Below are positions 11,755 through 26,394 of a DNA stretch of 64,000 nucleotides, one piece after another. The position numbers were made by a program, and so were the translations under genes. This stretch comes from Excoecaria cochinchinensis. Lineage: Eukaryota > Streptophyta > Magnoliopsida > Malpighiales > Euphorbiaceae. The DNA lies in NCBI GenBank assembly GCA_947683425.1, contig CANTUQ010000060.1, positions 62,001 through 126,000 on the forward strand, read 5' to 3'. Position 1 is the stretch's first letter. Each line of letters opens with the position of its first letter. The notes under the pieces were generated by a model, which did no database searches, was not told the DNA's origin, and saw nothing but the letters and a program-made list of their open reading frames with translations.

Positions 11755-13735
11755 TTAGGAAAACTCGATTGGAATAGCTACTAGAAGATTGCCGGTCATA
11801 ACGCATCGAGAATAGGCTTCGTCAAAATCCGACGAATTTTTACGGATTTCCCTAGATGTACCACTAGGGAAAATCACAAAAATCGAAATATCGTAAAAAA
11901 TGGTGAAATTTTTGATCCGAGTACAATAATTCAGGAAAACTCGATTGGAATATCTACTGGAATATTGCCGGTCACAACGCATCGAGAACAGGCTTCGTCG
12001 AAATCCGACGAATTTTTACGAATTTCCTTAGGGGTACGACTAGGGAAAATCAGCAAAATCAAAAAATCGTAAAAAGTGGTGAAATTTAAGATCCGAGTCC
12101 AATAATTCAGGAAAACTCGATTGGAATAGCTACTGAAAGATTGCGGGTCATAACGCATCGGGAATTGGTTTCGTCGAAATCCAGGAAAAATCACCAAAAT
12201 CGAAAAATTGTAAAAAGTGATGAAATTTTTGATCCGAGTCAAATAATTCAAGAAAACCCGATTGGAATAGCTACTGGAAGATTGCGGGTCACAACGCATC
12301 GAGAATTGGCTTCGTCGGAATCCTACAAATTTTTACGGATTTTCATAGGGGTACCACTACGGAAAATTACCAAAATCGAAAAATAGTTAAAAGTGGTGAA
12401 ATTTTTTATCCGAGTCCAATAATTCAAGAAAACTCGATTAGAATAGCTACTGGAACCTTGCCGGTCACAACGCATCGAGAATTGGTTTCGTCGGAATACT
12501 ACGAATTTTTATGGATTTTCATAGGGGTAACACTAGGGAAAATTACCAAAATCGAAAAATCGTAAAAAGTGGTGAAATTTTGGATCCGAGTCCAATAATT
12601 CAGGAAAACTCGATTATAATAGCTACTGGAAGCTTGCTGGTCACCACGCATCAAGAATAGGTTTCGTCGAAATCCGACGAATTTTTACGGATTTCCCTAG
12701 GGGTACCACTAGGGAAAATCACCAAAATCGTAAAAAGTGATAAAATTTTTGATCCGAGTCCAATAATTCAGGAATACTCGATTGCAATAGCTATTGGAAG
12801 ATTTCCGCTCATAACGCATCGAGAATTGTCTTCGTCGAAATTCGACGACTTTTTACGGATTTCCTTAGGGGTACCTCTAGGTAAAATCACCAAAATCAAA
12901 AAATCGTAAAAAGTGGTGAAATTTTTGATCCGAGTACAATAATTCAGGAAAACTCGATTGGAATTGCTACTGGAAGATTGTCGGTCACAACGCATCGAGA
13001 ATTGGTTTCGACAGAATCCGACGAATTTTTACGGATTTTCATAGGGGTACCACTAGGAAAAATCACCAAAATCGAAAAATCGTAAAAAGTGGTGAAATTT
13101 TGGATCCGAGTCCAATAATTCAGGAAAACTCGATTATAATAACTACTGGAAGATTGCCGGTCACAAAGGATCGAGAATAGGCTTTTTCGAAATCCGACGA
13201 ATTTTTACGGATTTTCCTAGGGGTACCACTAGGAAAAATCACCAAAATCGAAAAATCGTAAAAAGTGGTGAAATTTTTTATCCGAGTCCAATAATTCAGG
13301 AAAACTCGATTGGAATAGCTACTGGAAGATTGCCGATCATAACGTATCGTGAATAGGCTTCGTCGGAATCCGATGAATTTTTACGGATTTTCCTAGGTGT
13401 AACACTAGGAAAAATCACCAAAGTCGAAAAATCGTAAAAAATGGTGAAATTTTTGATCCGAGTACAATAATTCAGGAAAACTCGATTGGAATATCTACTG
13501 GAATATTGCTGGTCACAACGCATCGAGAACAGGCTTCTTCGAAATCCGACGAATTTTTACGGATTTTCCTAGTGGTATGACTAGGGAAAATCACCAAAAT
13601 CGAAAATTCGTAAAAAGTGATGAAATTTTTGATCCGAGTCCAATAATTCAGGAAAACTCGATTGGAATAGCTACTGAAAGATTGCGGGTCATAACGCATC
13701 GAGAATTTGTTTCGTCAAAATCCAGGAAAAATCAC
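11755..13735 (+). repeat. Block duplication with a shared monomer deletion (1,541 bp offset)
   Basis: Monomers at about 11755-12200 recur at about 13296-13740. Both copies contain the same internal deletion, where 'GAAATCC' or 'AAAATCC' joins AGGAAAAATCACC (12181 and 13722), removing the second dyad. Both also share the 'GAGAACAGGCTTC' variant (about 11990 and 13530). The offset, 1,541 bp, is nine monomers minus the deleted length. A further related 'GAGAACAGG' monomer lies near 14020. The shared deletion shows that the block was copied after the deletion arose. Confidence 0.75.
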
Positions 13736-14566
13736 CAAAATCGAAAAATTGTAAAAAGTGGTGAAATTTTTGATCCGAGTCCAATAATTCATGAAAACTC
13801 GATTGGAATAGCTACTGGAAGATTGCCGGTCATAAAGTATCATGAATAGGCTTCGTCGGAAATCGATGAATTTTTACGGATTTCCCTAGGTGTACCACTA
13901 GGAAAAATCACCAAAGTCGAAAAATCGTAAAAAGTGGTAAAATTTTTGATCCGAGTACAATAATTCAGGAAAACATGATTGGAATATCTACTGGAATATT
14001 GCCGGTCACAACGCATCGAGAACAGGCTTCTTCGAAATTCGACGAATTTTTACGGATTTCACTAGGGGTACGACTAGGGAAAATCACCAAAATCGTAAAA
14101 AGTGATGAAATTTTTGATCCGAGTCTAATAATTCAAGAAACTCGATTGGAATCGCTACTGGAAGATTGCGGGTTTGCGGGTCACAATGCATCGAGAATTG
14201 GCTTCGTCGGAATCCGACGAAGTTTTACGGATTTCAATAGGGGTACCACTAGGAAAATCACCAAAATCGAAAAATCATAAAAAGTGGTGAAATTTTGTAT
14301 CCGAGTCCAATAATTAAGGAAAACTCGATTATAATAGCTACTGGAAGATTTCCGGTCACAACGCATCGAGATTAGGCTTCGTCGAAATCCGACGAATTTT
14401 TACGGATTTCCCTAGGGGTACCACTAGGAAAAATCACCAAAATCGAAAAATCGTAAAAAGTGGTTAAATTTTTTATCTGAGTCCAATAATTGAGGAAATC
14501 TCGATTGGAATAGCTACTGGATGATTGCGGGTCATAACGCATTGAGAATTGGTTTCGTTGAAATCC

Positions 14567-17500
14567 GACGAATTTTTACGGATTTCTGAAGGGGTACCAC
14601 TAGGGAAAATCACCAAAATCGAAAAATCGTAAAAAGTGATGAAATTTTTGATCCGAGTCAAATAATTCAGGAAAATTCAATTGGAATAGCTACTGGAAGA
14701 TTGCAGGTTACAACGCATCGAGAATTGGCTTCGTCGGATTCCAACAAATTTTTACGGATTTCCATAGGTGTACCACTAGGGAAAATCACCAAAATCGAAA
14801 AATCATAAAAAGTGGTGAAATTTTTGATCTGAGTCCAATAATTCAGGAAAACTCGGTTGGAATAGCTATTGGAACCTTGCCGGTCACAACGCATCGAGAA
14901 TTGGTTTCGTCGGAATCATTCAAATTTTTACGGATTTCCCTAGGGGTACCACTAGGAAAAATCACCATAATCGAAAAATTGTAAAAAGTGGTGAAATTTT
15001 TGATCCGAGTCCAATAATTCAAGAAACCTCGATTGGAATAGCTACTCGATACTTGCCGGTCAAAACGCATCGAGAATTGGTTTCGTTAGAATCCGACGAA
15101 TTTTTACGGATTTCCCTAGGGGTACCACTAGGAAAAATCGCCAAAATCGAAAAATCGTAAAAAGTGATGAAATTTATGATCCGAGTCCAATATTTCAGGA
15201 AAACACGATTGGAATAACTACTGGAAGATTGCCGGTCAAAACACATCGAGAATTGGCTTCGTCGAAATCCGATGAATTTTTACGGATTTTCCTAGGGATA
15301 CCACTAGGAAAATCAACAAAACCGAAAAATCGTAAAAAGTGGTAAAATTTTTTATCCGAGTCCAATAATTCAGGAAAACTCGATTGGAATAGCTACTAGA
15401 ACCTTGCCGGTCATAACGTATCGAGAATTGGCTTCGTCGGAATCTGACGAATTTTTACGGATTTCCATAGGGGTACCACTAGGCAAAATCACAAAAATCG
15501 AAAAATCATAAAAGTGGTGAAATTTTGGATCTAAGTCCAATAATTCAGGAAAACTCGATTACAATAGCTACTGGAAACTTGCCGGTCACAATGCATCGAG
15601 AATTGTTTTCGTCGGAATCTGACGAATTTTTACGGATTTCCCTATGGGTACCACTAGGGAAAATCACCAAAATTGAAAAAACCGTAAAAAGTGATGAAAT
15701 TTTGGATCCGAGTCCAATAATTAAGGAAAACTCGATTGAAATAGCTGCTGGAAGATTGACGGTCAGAACGCATCTTTAATTGCCTTCGTCGGAATCCGAC
15801 GAATTTTTACGGATTTTCCTATGGGTACCACTAGGAAAAATCACCAAAATCGAAAAATCGTAAAAAGTGGTGAACTTTGGATCCGAGTACAATAATTCAG
15901 GAAAACTCGATTGGAATAGCTACTGGAAGATTGCCGGTCACAACGCATCGAGAATTGTCTTCTTCGGAATTCGACGAATTTTTACGGATTTCTGAAGGGG
16001 TACCACTAGGGAAAATCACCAAAATCGAAAAATCGTAAAAAGTGGTGAAATTTTTGATCTGAGTCCAATCATTCAGGAAAATTCGATTGGAATAGTTACT
16101 GGAACCTTGCCGGTCACAACGCATCGAGAATTGGCTTCGTCGGAATCCAACGAATTTTTCGGATTTCAATAGGGGTACCACTAGGGAAAGTCACCAAAAT
16201 CGAAAAATCGTAAAAAGTGGTGAAATTATTGATCCGAGACCGATAATTCAGGAAAACTCAATTGGAATAACTACTGGAAGCTTACCGGTCACAACTCATC
16301 GAGAATTGGCTTCGTCAGAATCCGACAAATTTTTACGGATTTCCATAGGGGTACCACTAGGGAAAGTCACCAAAATCGAAAGATCGTAAAAAGTGGTGAA
16401 ATTTTTTATCTGAGTCCAATAATTCAGGAAAACTCGATTATAATAGCTACTGGAAGTTATCCGATCACAACGCATCGAGAATAGGCTTCATCGAAATTCG
16501 ACGAATTTTTACGGATTTCCCTAGTGGTACCACTAGGTAAAATCAACAAAATCGAAACATCGTATAAAGGGGTGAAATTTTTGATTCCAGTCCAATAATT
16601 TAGGAAAACTCGATTGGAATAGCTACTGGAAGATTGCCGGTCACAACGCATCAAGAATTGTCTTCTTCGGAATCCGACGAATTTTTACGGATTTCCCTCT
16701 GGATACCACTAGGGAAAATCTCCAAAATCGAAAAATCATAAAAAGTGGTGAAATTTTTGATCCGAGTCCAATAATTCAGGAAAACTCGATTGGAATAGCT
16801 ACTGGAAGATTGCCGGTCACAACGCAATAGGAATTGGTTTCGTCGGAATCCGACGAATTTTTACGGATTTCCTTAGGTGTACCACTAGGGAAAATCACAA
16901 AAATCGAAAAATCATAAAAGTATTGAAATTTTTTATCCGAGTTCAATAATTTAGGAAAACTCGATTGGAATAGCTACTGGAAGATTGTCGGTCAAATCGC
17001 ATCGAGAATTGGCTTTGTCGAAATCCGATGAAATTTTTACCGATTTTCCTATGGGTACCACTAGGAAAAATCTCCAAAATCAAAAAATCGTAAAAAATGG
17101 TGAAATTTTTGATCCGAGTCCAATAATTTAGGAAACTCGATTATAATAGCTACTGTAATTTTGCCGGTCACAACGCATCGAGAATTGTCTTCGTTGGAAT
17201 CCGATGAATTTTTACGGATTTCCCTAGGAGTACCACTAGGGAAAATCACTAAAATCGAAAAATCGTAAAAAGTGATGAAATTTTTGATTCGAGTCCAATA
17301 ATTCAGGAAAACTCGATTGTAATAGCTACTGGAAGATTGCCGGTCATAACGTATTGAGAATTGGTTTCGTCGAAATCCGACGAATTTTTACCGATTTCCC
17401 TAGGGGTACCACTAGGAAAAATCACCAAAATCGAAAAATCGTAAAAAGTGGTGAAGTTTTTGATCCGAGTCCAATAATTTAGGAAAACTCGATTATAATA

Positions 17501-17730
17501 GCTATTGGAAGCTTGCCGGTCACAACGCATCGAGAACAGGTTTCGTCGAAATCCGACGTATTTTTACGGATTTTCCTAGGGGTACCACTAGTGAAAATAA
17601 ACAAAATCTAAAAATCGTATGAAGGGGTGAAATTTTTGATCCGAGTCCAATAATTCAGGAAAACTCGTTTGGAATAGCTACTTGAAGATTGTCGGTCACA
17701 ACGAATCGAGAAATGTCTTCATCGGAATCC
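14567..17730 (+). repeat. 18-monomer higher-order repeat, copy 1 (3,164 bp)
   Basis: The start is defined by the GACGAATTTTTACGGATTTC monomer carrying the CTGAAGGGGTACC variant. The unit then matches copy 2 monomer for monomer at a constant offset of 3,164-3,165 bp. Shared rare variants include TCGGATTCCAACAAATTT (14735 and 17899), GGAATCATTCAAATTT (14912 and 18076), a GATACTTGCCGGTCAAAA variant (about 15050 and 18214), and the 'TCGAAACATCGTATAAAGG' monomer (about 16551 and 19715). The 18-monomer length is seen from spacing. Conservation appears very high by eye, so amplification looks recent. Confidence 0.88.
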
Positions 17731-20700
17731 GACGAATTTTTACGGATTTCTGAAGGGGTACCACTAGGAAAAATCACCAAAATCGAAAAATCGTAAAAAG
17801 TGATGAAATTTTTGATCCAAGTCAAATAATTCAGGAAAATTCAATTGGAATAGCTACTGGAAGATTGCGGGTTACAACGCATCGAGAATTGGCTTCGTCG
17901 GATTCCAACAAATTTTTACGGATTTCCATAGGGGTACCACTAGGGAAAATTACCAAAATCGAAAAATCATAAAAAGTGGTGAAATTTTTGATCTGAGTCC
18001 AATAATTCAGGAAAACTCGGTTGGAATAGCTATTGGAACCTTGCCGGTCACAACGCATCGAGAATTGGTTTCGTCGGAATCATTCAAATTTTTACGGATT
18101 TCCCTAGGGGTACCACTAGGAAAAATCACCATAATCGAAAAATCGTAAAAAGTGGTGAAATTTTGGATCCGAGTCCAATAATTCAAGAAACCTCGATTGG
18201 AATAGCTACTCGATACTTGCCGGTCAAAATGCATCGAGAATTGGTTTCGTTAGAATCCGACGAATTTTTACGGATTTTCCTAGGGGTACCACTAGGAAAA
18301 ATCGCCAAAATCAAAAAATCGTAAAAAGTGATGAAATTTATGATCCGAGTCCAATATTTCAGGAAAACACGATTGGAATAGCTACTGAAAGATTGCCGGT
18401 CAAAACACATTGAGAATTGGCTTCGTCGGAATCCGATGAATTTTTATGGATTTTCCTAAGGATACCACTAGGAAAATCAACAAAACCGAAAAATCGTAAA
18501 AAGTGGTAAAATTTGTCATCCGAGTCCAATAATTCAGGAAAACTCGATTGGAATAGCTACTGGAACCTTGCCGGTCATAACGTATCGAGAATTGGCTTCG
18601 TCGGAATCTGACGAATTTTTACGGATTTCCATAGGGGTACCACTAGGCAAAATCACAAAAATCGAAAAATCGTAAAAAGTGGTGAAATTTTGGATCTAAG
18701 TCCAATAATTCAGGAAAACTCGATTACAATAGCTACTGGAAACTTGCCGATCACAATGCATCGAGAATTGTTTTCGTCGGAATCTGACGAATTTTTACGG
18801 ATTTTCCTATGGGTACCACTAGGGAAAATCACCAAAATTGAAAAATCGTAAAAAGTGATGAAATTTTGGATCCGAGTCCAATAATTAAGGAAAACTCGAT
18901 TGAAATAGCTGCTGGAAGATTGACGGTCAGAACACATCTTGAATTGCCTTCGTCGGAATCCGACGAATTTTTACGGATTTTCCTAGGGGTACCACTAGAA
19001 AAAATCACCAAAATCGAAAAATCGTAAAAAGTGGTGAACTTTTGGATCCGAGTACAATAATTCAGGAAAACTCGATTGGAATAGCTACTGGAAGATTGCC
19101 GGTCACAACGCATCGAGAATTGTCTTCTTCGGAATTCGACGAATTTTTACGGATTTCTGAAGGGGTACCACTAGGGAAAATCACCAAAATCGAAAAATCG
19201 TAAAAAGTGGTGAAATTTTTGATCTGAGTCCAATCATTTAGGAAAATTTGATTGGAATAGTTACTGGAACCTTGCCGGTCACAACGCATCGAGAATTGGC
19301 TTCGTCGAAATCCGACGAATTTTTCGGATTTCAATAGGGGTACCACTAGGGAAAGTCACCAAAATCGAAAAATCGTAAAAAGTGGTGAAATTTTGGATCC
19401 GAGACCGATAATTCAGGAAAACTCAATTGGAATAGCTACAGGAAGCTTACCGGTCACAACTCATCGAGAATTGGTTTCGTCAGAATCCGACAAATTTTTA
19501 CGGATTTCATAGGGGTACCACTAGGGAAAGTCACCAAAATCGAAAGATCGTAAAAGTGGTGAAATTTTTGATCTGAGTCCAATAATTCAGGAAAACTCGA
19601 TTATAATAGCTACTGGAAGCTAGCCGGTCACAACGCATCGAGAATAGGCTTCGTCGAAATTCGATGAATTTTTACGCATTTTCCTAGTGGTACCACTAGG
19701 TAAAATCAACAAAATCGAAACATCGTATAAAGGGGTGAAATTTTGATTCCAGTCCAATAATTCAGGAAAACTCGATTGGAATAGCTACTGGAAGATTGTC
19801 GGTCACAACGCATCAAGAATTGTCTTCTTCGGAATCCGACGAATTTTTACGGATTTCCCTCTGGATACCACTAGGGAAAATCTCCAAAATCGAAAAAATC
19901 ATAAAAAGTGGTGAAATTTTTGATCCGAGTCCAATAATTCAGGAAAACTCGATTCGAATAGCTACTGGAAGATTGCCGGTCACAACGCAATAAGAATTGG
20001 TTTCGTCGGAATCCGACGAATTTTTACAGATTTCCCTAGGTGTACCACTAGGGAAAATCACCAAAATCGAAAAATCATAAAAAGTATTGAAATTTTTTAT
20101 CCGAGTTCAATAATTCAGGAAAACTCGATTGGAATAGCTGCTGGAAGATTGTCGGTCAAATCGCATCGAGAATTGGCTTTGTCGAAATCCGATGAAATTT
20201 TTACCGATTTTCCTATGGGTACCACTAGGAAAAATCTCCAAAATCAAAAATCGTAAAAAAATGGTGAAATTTTTGATCCGAGTCCAATAATTTAGGAAAA
20301 CTCAATTATAATAGCTACTGTAATCTTGCCGGTCACAATGCATCAAGAATTGTCTTCGTTGGAATCCGATGAATTTTTACAGATTTCCCTAGGAGTACCA
20401 CTAGGAAAAATCACTAAAATCGAAAAATCGTAAAAAGTGATGAAATTTTTGATTCGAGTCCAATAATTCAGGAAAACTCGATTGTAATAGCTACTGGAAG
20501 ATTTCCGGTCATAACGTATCGAGAATTGGTTTCGTTGAAATACGACGAATTTTTACCGATTTCCCTAGGGGTACCACTAGGAAAAATCACCAAAATCGAA
20601 AAATCGTAAAAAGTGGTGAAGTTTTTGATCCGAGTCCAATAATTCAGGAAAACTCGATTATAATAGCTACTGGAAGCTTGCCGGTCACAACGCATCGAGA

Positions 20701-20895
20701 ACAGATTTCGTCGAAATTCGACGTATTTTTACGGATTTTCCTAGGGGTACCACTAGTGAAAATCAACAAAATCTAAAAATCTTATGAAGGGGTGAAATTT
20801 TTGATCCGAGTCCAATAATTCAGGAACACTCGTTTGGAATAGCTACTTGAAAATTGTCGGTCACAACGAATCGAGAAATGTCTTCGTCGGAATCC
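17731..20895 (+). repeat. 18-monomer higher-order repeat, copy 2 (3,165 bp)
   Basis: Directly adjacent to copy 1 and collinear with it through its whole length, ending near 20895 where the next monomer no longer carries the CTGAAGG variant. Small indels separate the copies; for example, one copy has a single extra base near 19893. Two adjacent copies with no third make a tandem segmental duplication, the smallest form of a higher-order repeat. Confidence 0.88.
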
Positions 20896-21339
20896 GACGA
20901 ATTTTTACGGATTTTCCTAGGGGTAACACTAGGAAAAATCACCAAAATCAAAATATCGTAAAAAGTGTTGAAATTTTTTATCCGAGTACAATAATTCAGG
21001 AAAATTCGATTGGAATTGCTACTGGAAGATTGTCGGTCACAACGCATCGAGAATTGGCTTCGTCGGAATCCGACGAATTTTTACGGATTTCCCGAGGGGT
21101 ACCACTACGAAAAATCACCAAAATCGAAAAATTATAAAAAGTGATGAAATTTTTTATCCGAGTCCAATAATTCAGGAAAACTCAATTGGAATCGCTACTG
21201 CAAGCTTGCGGGTCAGAACGCATCGAGAATCGGCTTCGTCGGAATTCGATTAATTTTTACGGATTTCCCTAGGGGTACCACTAGGGAAAATCACAAAAAT
21301 CGAAAAATCATAAAAAGTTGTGAAATTTTTTATCCGAGT

Positions 21340-24300
21340 CCAATAATTCAGCAAAACTCGATTGGAATAGCTACTGGAAGAATGCCGGTCAGAATGCATC
21401 GAAATTGGATTCGTCGGAATTCGATTAATTTTTACGGATTTCCCTAGGAGTACCACTAGGGAAAATCACCAAAATTGAAAAATCGTAAAAAGTGGTGAAA
21501 TTTTTTATCCGAGTCCAATAATTAAGGAAAACTCGATTGGAATCACTACTGGAAGCTTGCGGGTCATAATGTATTTAGAATTGGCTTCGTCGGAATTCGA
21601 CGAATTTTTACGGATTTTTGAAAGGGTACCACTAGGGAAAATCACCAAAATCAAAAAATCATAAAAAATGGTGAAATATTTGATCCGAGTCCAACAATTC
21701 AGGAAAACTCGATTGGAATAGCTATTGAAAAATTGCCGGTCACAACGAATCGAGAATTGGCTTCATCAGAATCCGACGAATTTTTACGTATTTCCCTACG
21801 GGTACCACTAGGGAAAATCACCAAAATTGAAAAATCGTAAAAAGTGGTGAAATTTTTGATCCGAGTCCAATAGTTCTTGAAAACTCGATTATAATAGCTA
21901 CTGCAAGCTTACTGGTCACAACGCATCGAGAATAGATTACGTCGAAATCCGACGAATTTTTACGGATTTCCCTAGGGGTGCCACTAGGGAAATTTAACAA
22001 AATCAAAAAATTTATAAAGGGGTGAAATTTTTGATCCGAGTTCAATAATTCAGGAAAAATCAATTGGAATAGCTACAGGAAGATTGGCGGTCACAACACA
22101 TCAAAAATTATTTTCGTCGGAATCCGACGAATTTTTATGGATTTTCTTAGTGGTACCACTAGGAAAAATCACCAAAATCGAAAAATCGTAAAAAGTTTTG
22201 AAATTTTGGATCCGAGTCCAATAAATTAGGAAAACTCTATTGGAATAAGTACTAGAAGATTGCCGGTTACAACGCATCGAGAATTCGATTCAGCGGAATC
22301 CGACGAATTTTTACGGATTTCCCTAGGGGTACCACTAGGGAAAATCACCAAAATTGAAAAATCGTAAAAAGTGGTGAAATTTTTTATCCGAGTCCAATAA
22401 TTCATGAAAACTCGATTGGAATGGCTACTGGAAGCTTGCGGGTTATAACATATTGAGAATAGGTTTCGTCGGAATCCGACGAATTTTTACGTATTTTCAT
22501 AGGGGTACCATTAGGGAAAATCACCAAAATCGAAAAATCGTAAAAACTGGTGAAATTTTTGATTCGAGTCCAATAATTTAGGAAAACTCGATTATAATAG
22601 CTACTGGAAGCTTGCCGGTCAATACGCAACGAGAATAGGTTACGTCGAAATCCGACGAATTTTTACGGATTTTCCGAGGGGTGCCACTAGGGAAATTCAA
22701 CAATATCAAAAAATTTATAAAGGGGTGAAATTTTTGATCCGAGTTTAATTATTCAGGAAAACTCAATTGGAATAGCTACAAGAAGATTGCCGGTCACAAC
22801 GCATCAAAAATTATTTTCGTCGGAATCCGACGAATTTTTACGGATTTTCTTAGGGGTACCACTAGAAAAAATCACCAAAATCGAAAAATCGTAAAAAGTT
22901 GTGAAATTTTGGATCTGAGTCCAATAAATCAGGAAAACTCGATTGGAATAGCTACTGGAAGATTGCCGGTCACAACGCATCGAGAATTCGTTTCGTCGGA
23001 ATCCGACGAATTTTTACGGATTTCCCTAGGGGTACCACTAGGGAAAATCACCAAAATTGAAAAATCGTAAAAAGTGGTGAAATTTTTTATCCGAGTCCAA
23101 TAATTCATGAAAACTTGATTGGAATCGCTACTGGAAGCTTGCGGGTCATAACGTATCGAGAATAGGTTTCGTCAGAATCCGACGAATTTTTACGGATTTC
23201 CATAAGGGTACCACTAGGGAAAATCACCAAAATCGAAAAATCGTAAAAACTGGTGAAATTTTTGATCCGAGTCTAATAATTCAGGAAAACTCGATTGGAA
23301 TAGCTATTGGAATATTTCCGGTCACAACGAATCGAGAATTGTATTCGTCGGAATCCGACGAATTTTTACGGATTTTCCTAGGGGCACCACTAGAGAAAAT
23401 CACAAAAATCGAAAAATCGTAAAAAGTGGTGAAATTTTGGATCCGAGTCCAATAATTCAGGAAAACTTGATTGGAATAGGTACTGGAAGATTGCCAGTCA
23501 CAATGCATTGAGAATAGTTTTCGTCGGAATCGGATGAATTTTTACGGATTTCCCTAAGGGTACCACTAGTTAAAATCACCAAAATCGAAAAATATTAAAA
23601 AGTGGTGAAATTTTTGATCCGCGTCCAATAATTCAGCAAAAATCGATTGGAATAGCTACTGGAAGAATGCCGGTCAGAACGCATCGAGAATTGGCTTCGT
23701 CGGAAGTCGATTAATTTTTACGGATTTCCCTAGGGGTACCACTAGGGAAAATCACCAAAATTAAAAAATCGTAAAAAGTGGTGAAATTTTTTATCCGAGT
23801 CCAATAATTCAGGAAAACTCGATTGGAATCACTACTGGAAGCTTGCGGGTCATAATGTATTTAGAATTGGCTTCGTCGGAATTCGACGAATTTTTACGGA
23901 TTTTTGAAAGGGTACCACAAAGGAAAATCACCAAAATCAAAAAATCATAAAAAATGGTGAAATATTTGATCCGAGTCCAATAATTCAGGAAAACTCGATT
24001 GGAATAGCTATTGAAAAATTGCCGGTCACAACGAATCGAGAATTGGCTTCATCAGAATCCGACGAATTTTTACGTATTTTCCTACGGGTACCACTAGGGA
24101 AAATCACAAAAATTGAAAAATCGTAAAAAGTCATGAAATTTTGGATCCGAGTCCAATAGTTCAGGAAAACTCGATTATAATAGCTACTGCAAGCTTGCCG
24201 GTCACAACGCATCGATAATAGATTACGTCGAAATCCGATGAATTTTTACGGATTTCCCTAGGGGTGCCACTAGGGAAATTCAACAAAATCAAAAAATCAT

Positions 24301-24640
24301 AAAAAATGGTGAAATTTTTGATCCGAGTCCAATAATTCAGAAAAATTCGATTGGAATAGCTATTGGAAAATTACCGGTCACAACGAATCGAGAATTGGCT
24401 TCATCAGAATCCGACGAATTTTTACATATTTCCCTACGGGTACCACTAGGGAAAATCACCAAAATCGAAAAATCGTAAAAAGTGGTGCAATTTTGGATCC
24501 GAGTCCAATAATTCAGGAAAACTCGATTATAATAGCTACTGGAAGCTTGCCGGTCACAACGCATTGAGAATAGGATTCGTCGAAATCTGACGAAATTATA
24601 CGAATTTTCTTAGGGGTCCCACTAGGAAAATTCAACAAAA
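21340..24640 (+). repeat. Nested block duplications in A (2,286, 703 and 352 bp offsets)
   Basis: A block of about 670 bp at 21340-22010 recurs at 23625-24296 (offset about 2,286 bp, 13 monomers). It shares 'AATGTATTTAGAATTGGC', 'GATTTTTGAAAGGGTACC' and an AATAGATTACGTCG variant. Inside the gap, 'AAAAAATTTATAAAGGGG' monomers at 22005 and 22708 show a 703-bp, four-monomer duplication. At the right edge, a dimer starting near 23940 is repeated at 24292 (offset 352 bp). The nesting shows repeated rounds of unequal exchange at different unit sizes. Confidence 0.7.
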
Positions 24641-26394
24641 TCGAAAAATCGTATAAAGGGGTAAAATTTTTTGATCCGAGTCCAATTATTCAGGAAAACT
24701 CAAGTGGAATAGCTACTGGAAGATTGCCGGTCTCAACTCATCGAGAATTGTCTTCGTCGAAATCCGACGAATTTTTACGGATTTCCCTAGGGATACCACT
24801 AGGGAAAATAACCAAAATCGAAAAATCGTAAAAAGTGCTGAAATTTTTGATCCGAGTCCAATAATTCAGGAAAAGTCGATTGGAATAGCTACTGGAAGAT
24901 TGCAGGACACAACGCATCGAGAATAGGCTTCGTAGGAATCCGACGAATTTTTACGGATTTCCTTAGGGGTACCACTAGGGAAAATCACCAAAATCGAAAA
25001 ATCGTAAAAAGTGGTGAAATTTTGGATCCGAGTACAATAATTCAGGAAAACTCGATTAGAATAGCTACTGGAAGATTTCCGGTCACAATGCATCGAGAAT
25101 TGGCTTCGTCGGAATCCGACGAATTTTTACGGATTTCCATAGGGGTACCACTAGGGAAAATCACCAAAATTGAAAAATCATAAAAAGTGGTGAAATTTTT
25201 TATCCGAGTCCAATAATTCAGGAAAACTCGATTGGAATCGCTACTGGAAGCTTGCGGGTAATAACATATCGAGAATTGGCTTCGTCGGAATTCGATAAAT
25301 TTTTATTGATTTTTGAAGGGGTACCACTAGGGAAAATCACCAAAATCGAAAAATCGTAAAAAGTGGTGAAATTTTTGATTCGAGTCCAATAATTCAGGAA
25401 AACTCGATTGGAATAGTTACTGGAAGATTGCCGGTCACAATACATCGAGAATAGGCTTCGTCGGAATCCGACGAATTTTTACGGATTTCCCTAGGGGTAC
25501 CACTACGGAAAATCACCAAAATCGAAAAATTATAAAAAGTGGTGAAATTTTGGATCCGAGTCCAATAATTCAGGAAAACTCAATTATAATAGCTACTGGA
25601 AGCTTGCCGGTCAGAACGCATCGAGAATAGGCTTCGTCGAAATCCGACGAATTTTTACGGATTTCTCTAGTGGTGCCACTAGGGAAATTCAACAAAATCG
25701 AAAAATCGTATAAAGGGGTGAAATTTTTAATCCGAGTTCAATAATTCAGGAAAAATCGAACAGAATAGCTACTGGAAGATTGCCGGTCACAATGTATCGA
25801 GAATTGTTTTCGTCGGAATCCGACGATTTTTTACGGATTTTCCTAGACGTACCACTAGGGAAAATCACAAAAATTGAGTAAAAAGTTGTGAAATTTTTGA
25901 TCCGAATCCAATAAATCAGGAAAACTCGATTGGAATCGCTACTGGAAGATTGCCGGTCACAACGCATCGAGAATAGGTTTCGTCGGAATCCGACGAATTT
26001 TTACGGATTTCCATAAGGGTACCACTAGGGAAAATCACCAAAATCGAAAAATCAGAAAAAGTGGGTAAATTTTTTATCCGAGTACAATAATTCAGGAAAA
26101 CATCGATTGGAATTGCTACTGGAAGATTTTCGGTCAGAATGCATAGAGAATTGGTTTCGTCGGAATCCGACGAATTTTTACGGATTTCCCTAGGGATTCA
26201 ACTAGGGAAAATCACCAAAATTGAAAAATCGTAAAAAGTGGTGAAATTTTGGATCCGAGTCCAATAATTCAGGAAAACTCGATTATAATAGCTACTGGAA
26301 GCTTGCCGGTCACAACGCATGGAGAATAGGATTCGTCGAAATCTGACGAATTTTTACGGATTTCCCTAGTGGTACCACTAGGGAAAATCACCAA

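Noticed and set aside
14160..14180. Possible insertion at the doubled GCGGGTTTGCGGGT
   Set aside because: It is only an 8-bp local tandem duplication, consistent with slippage.
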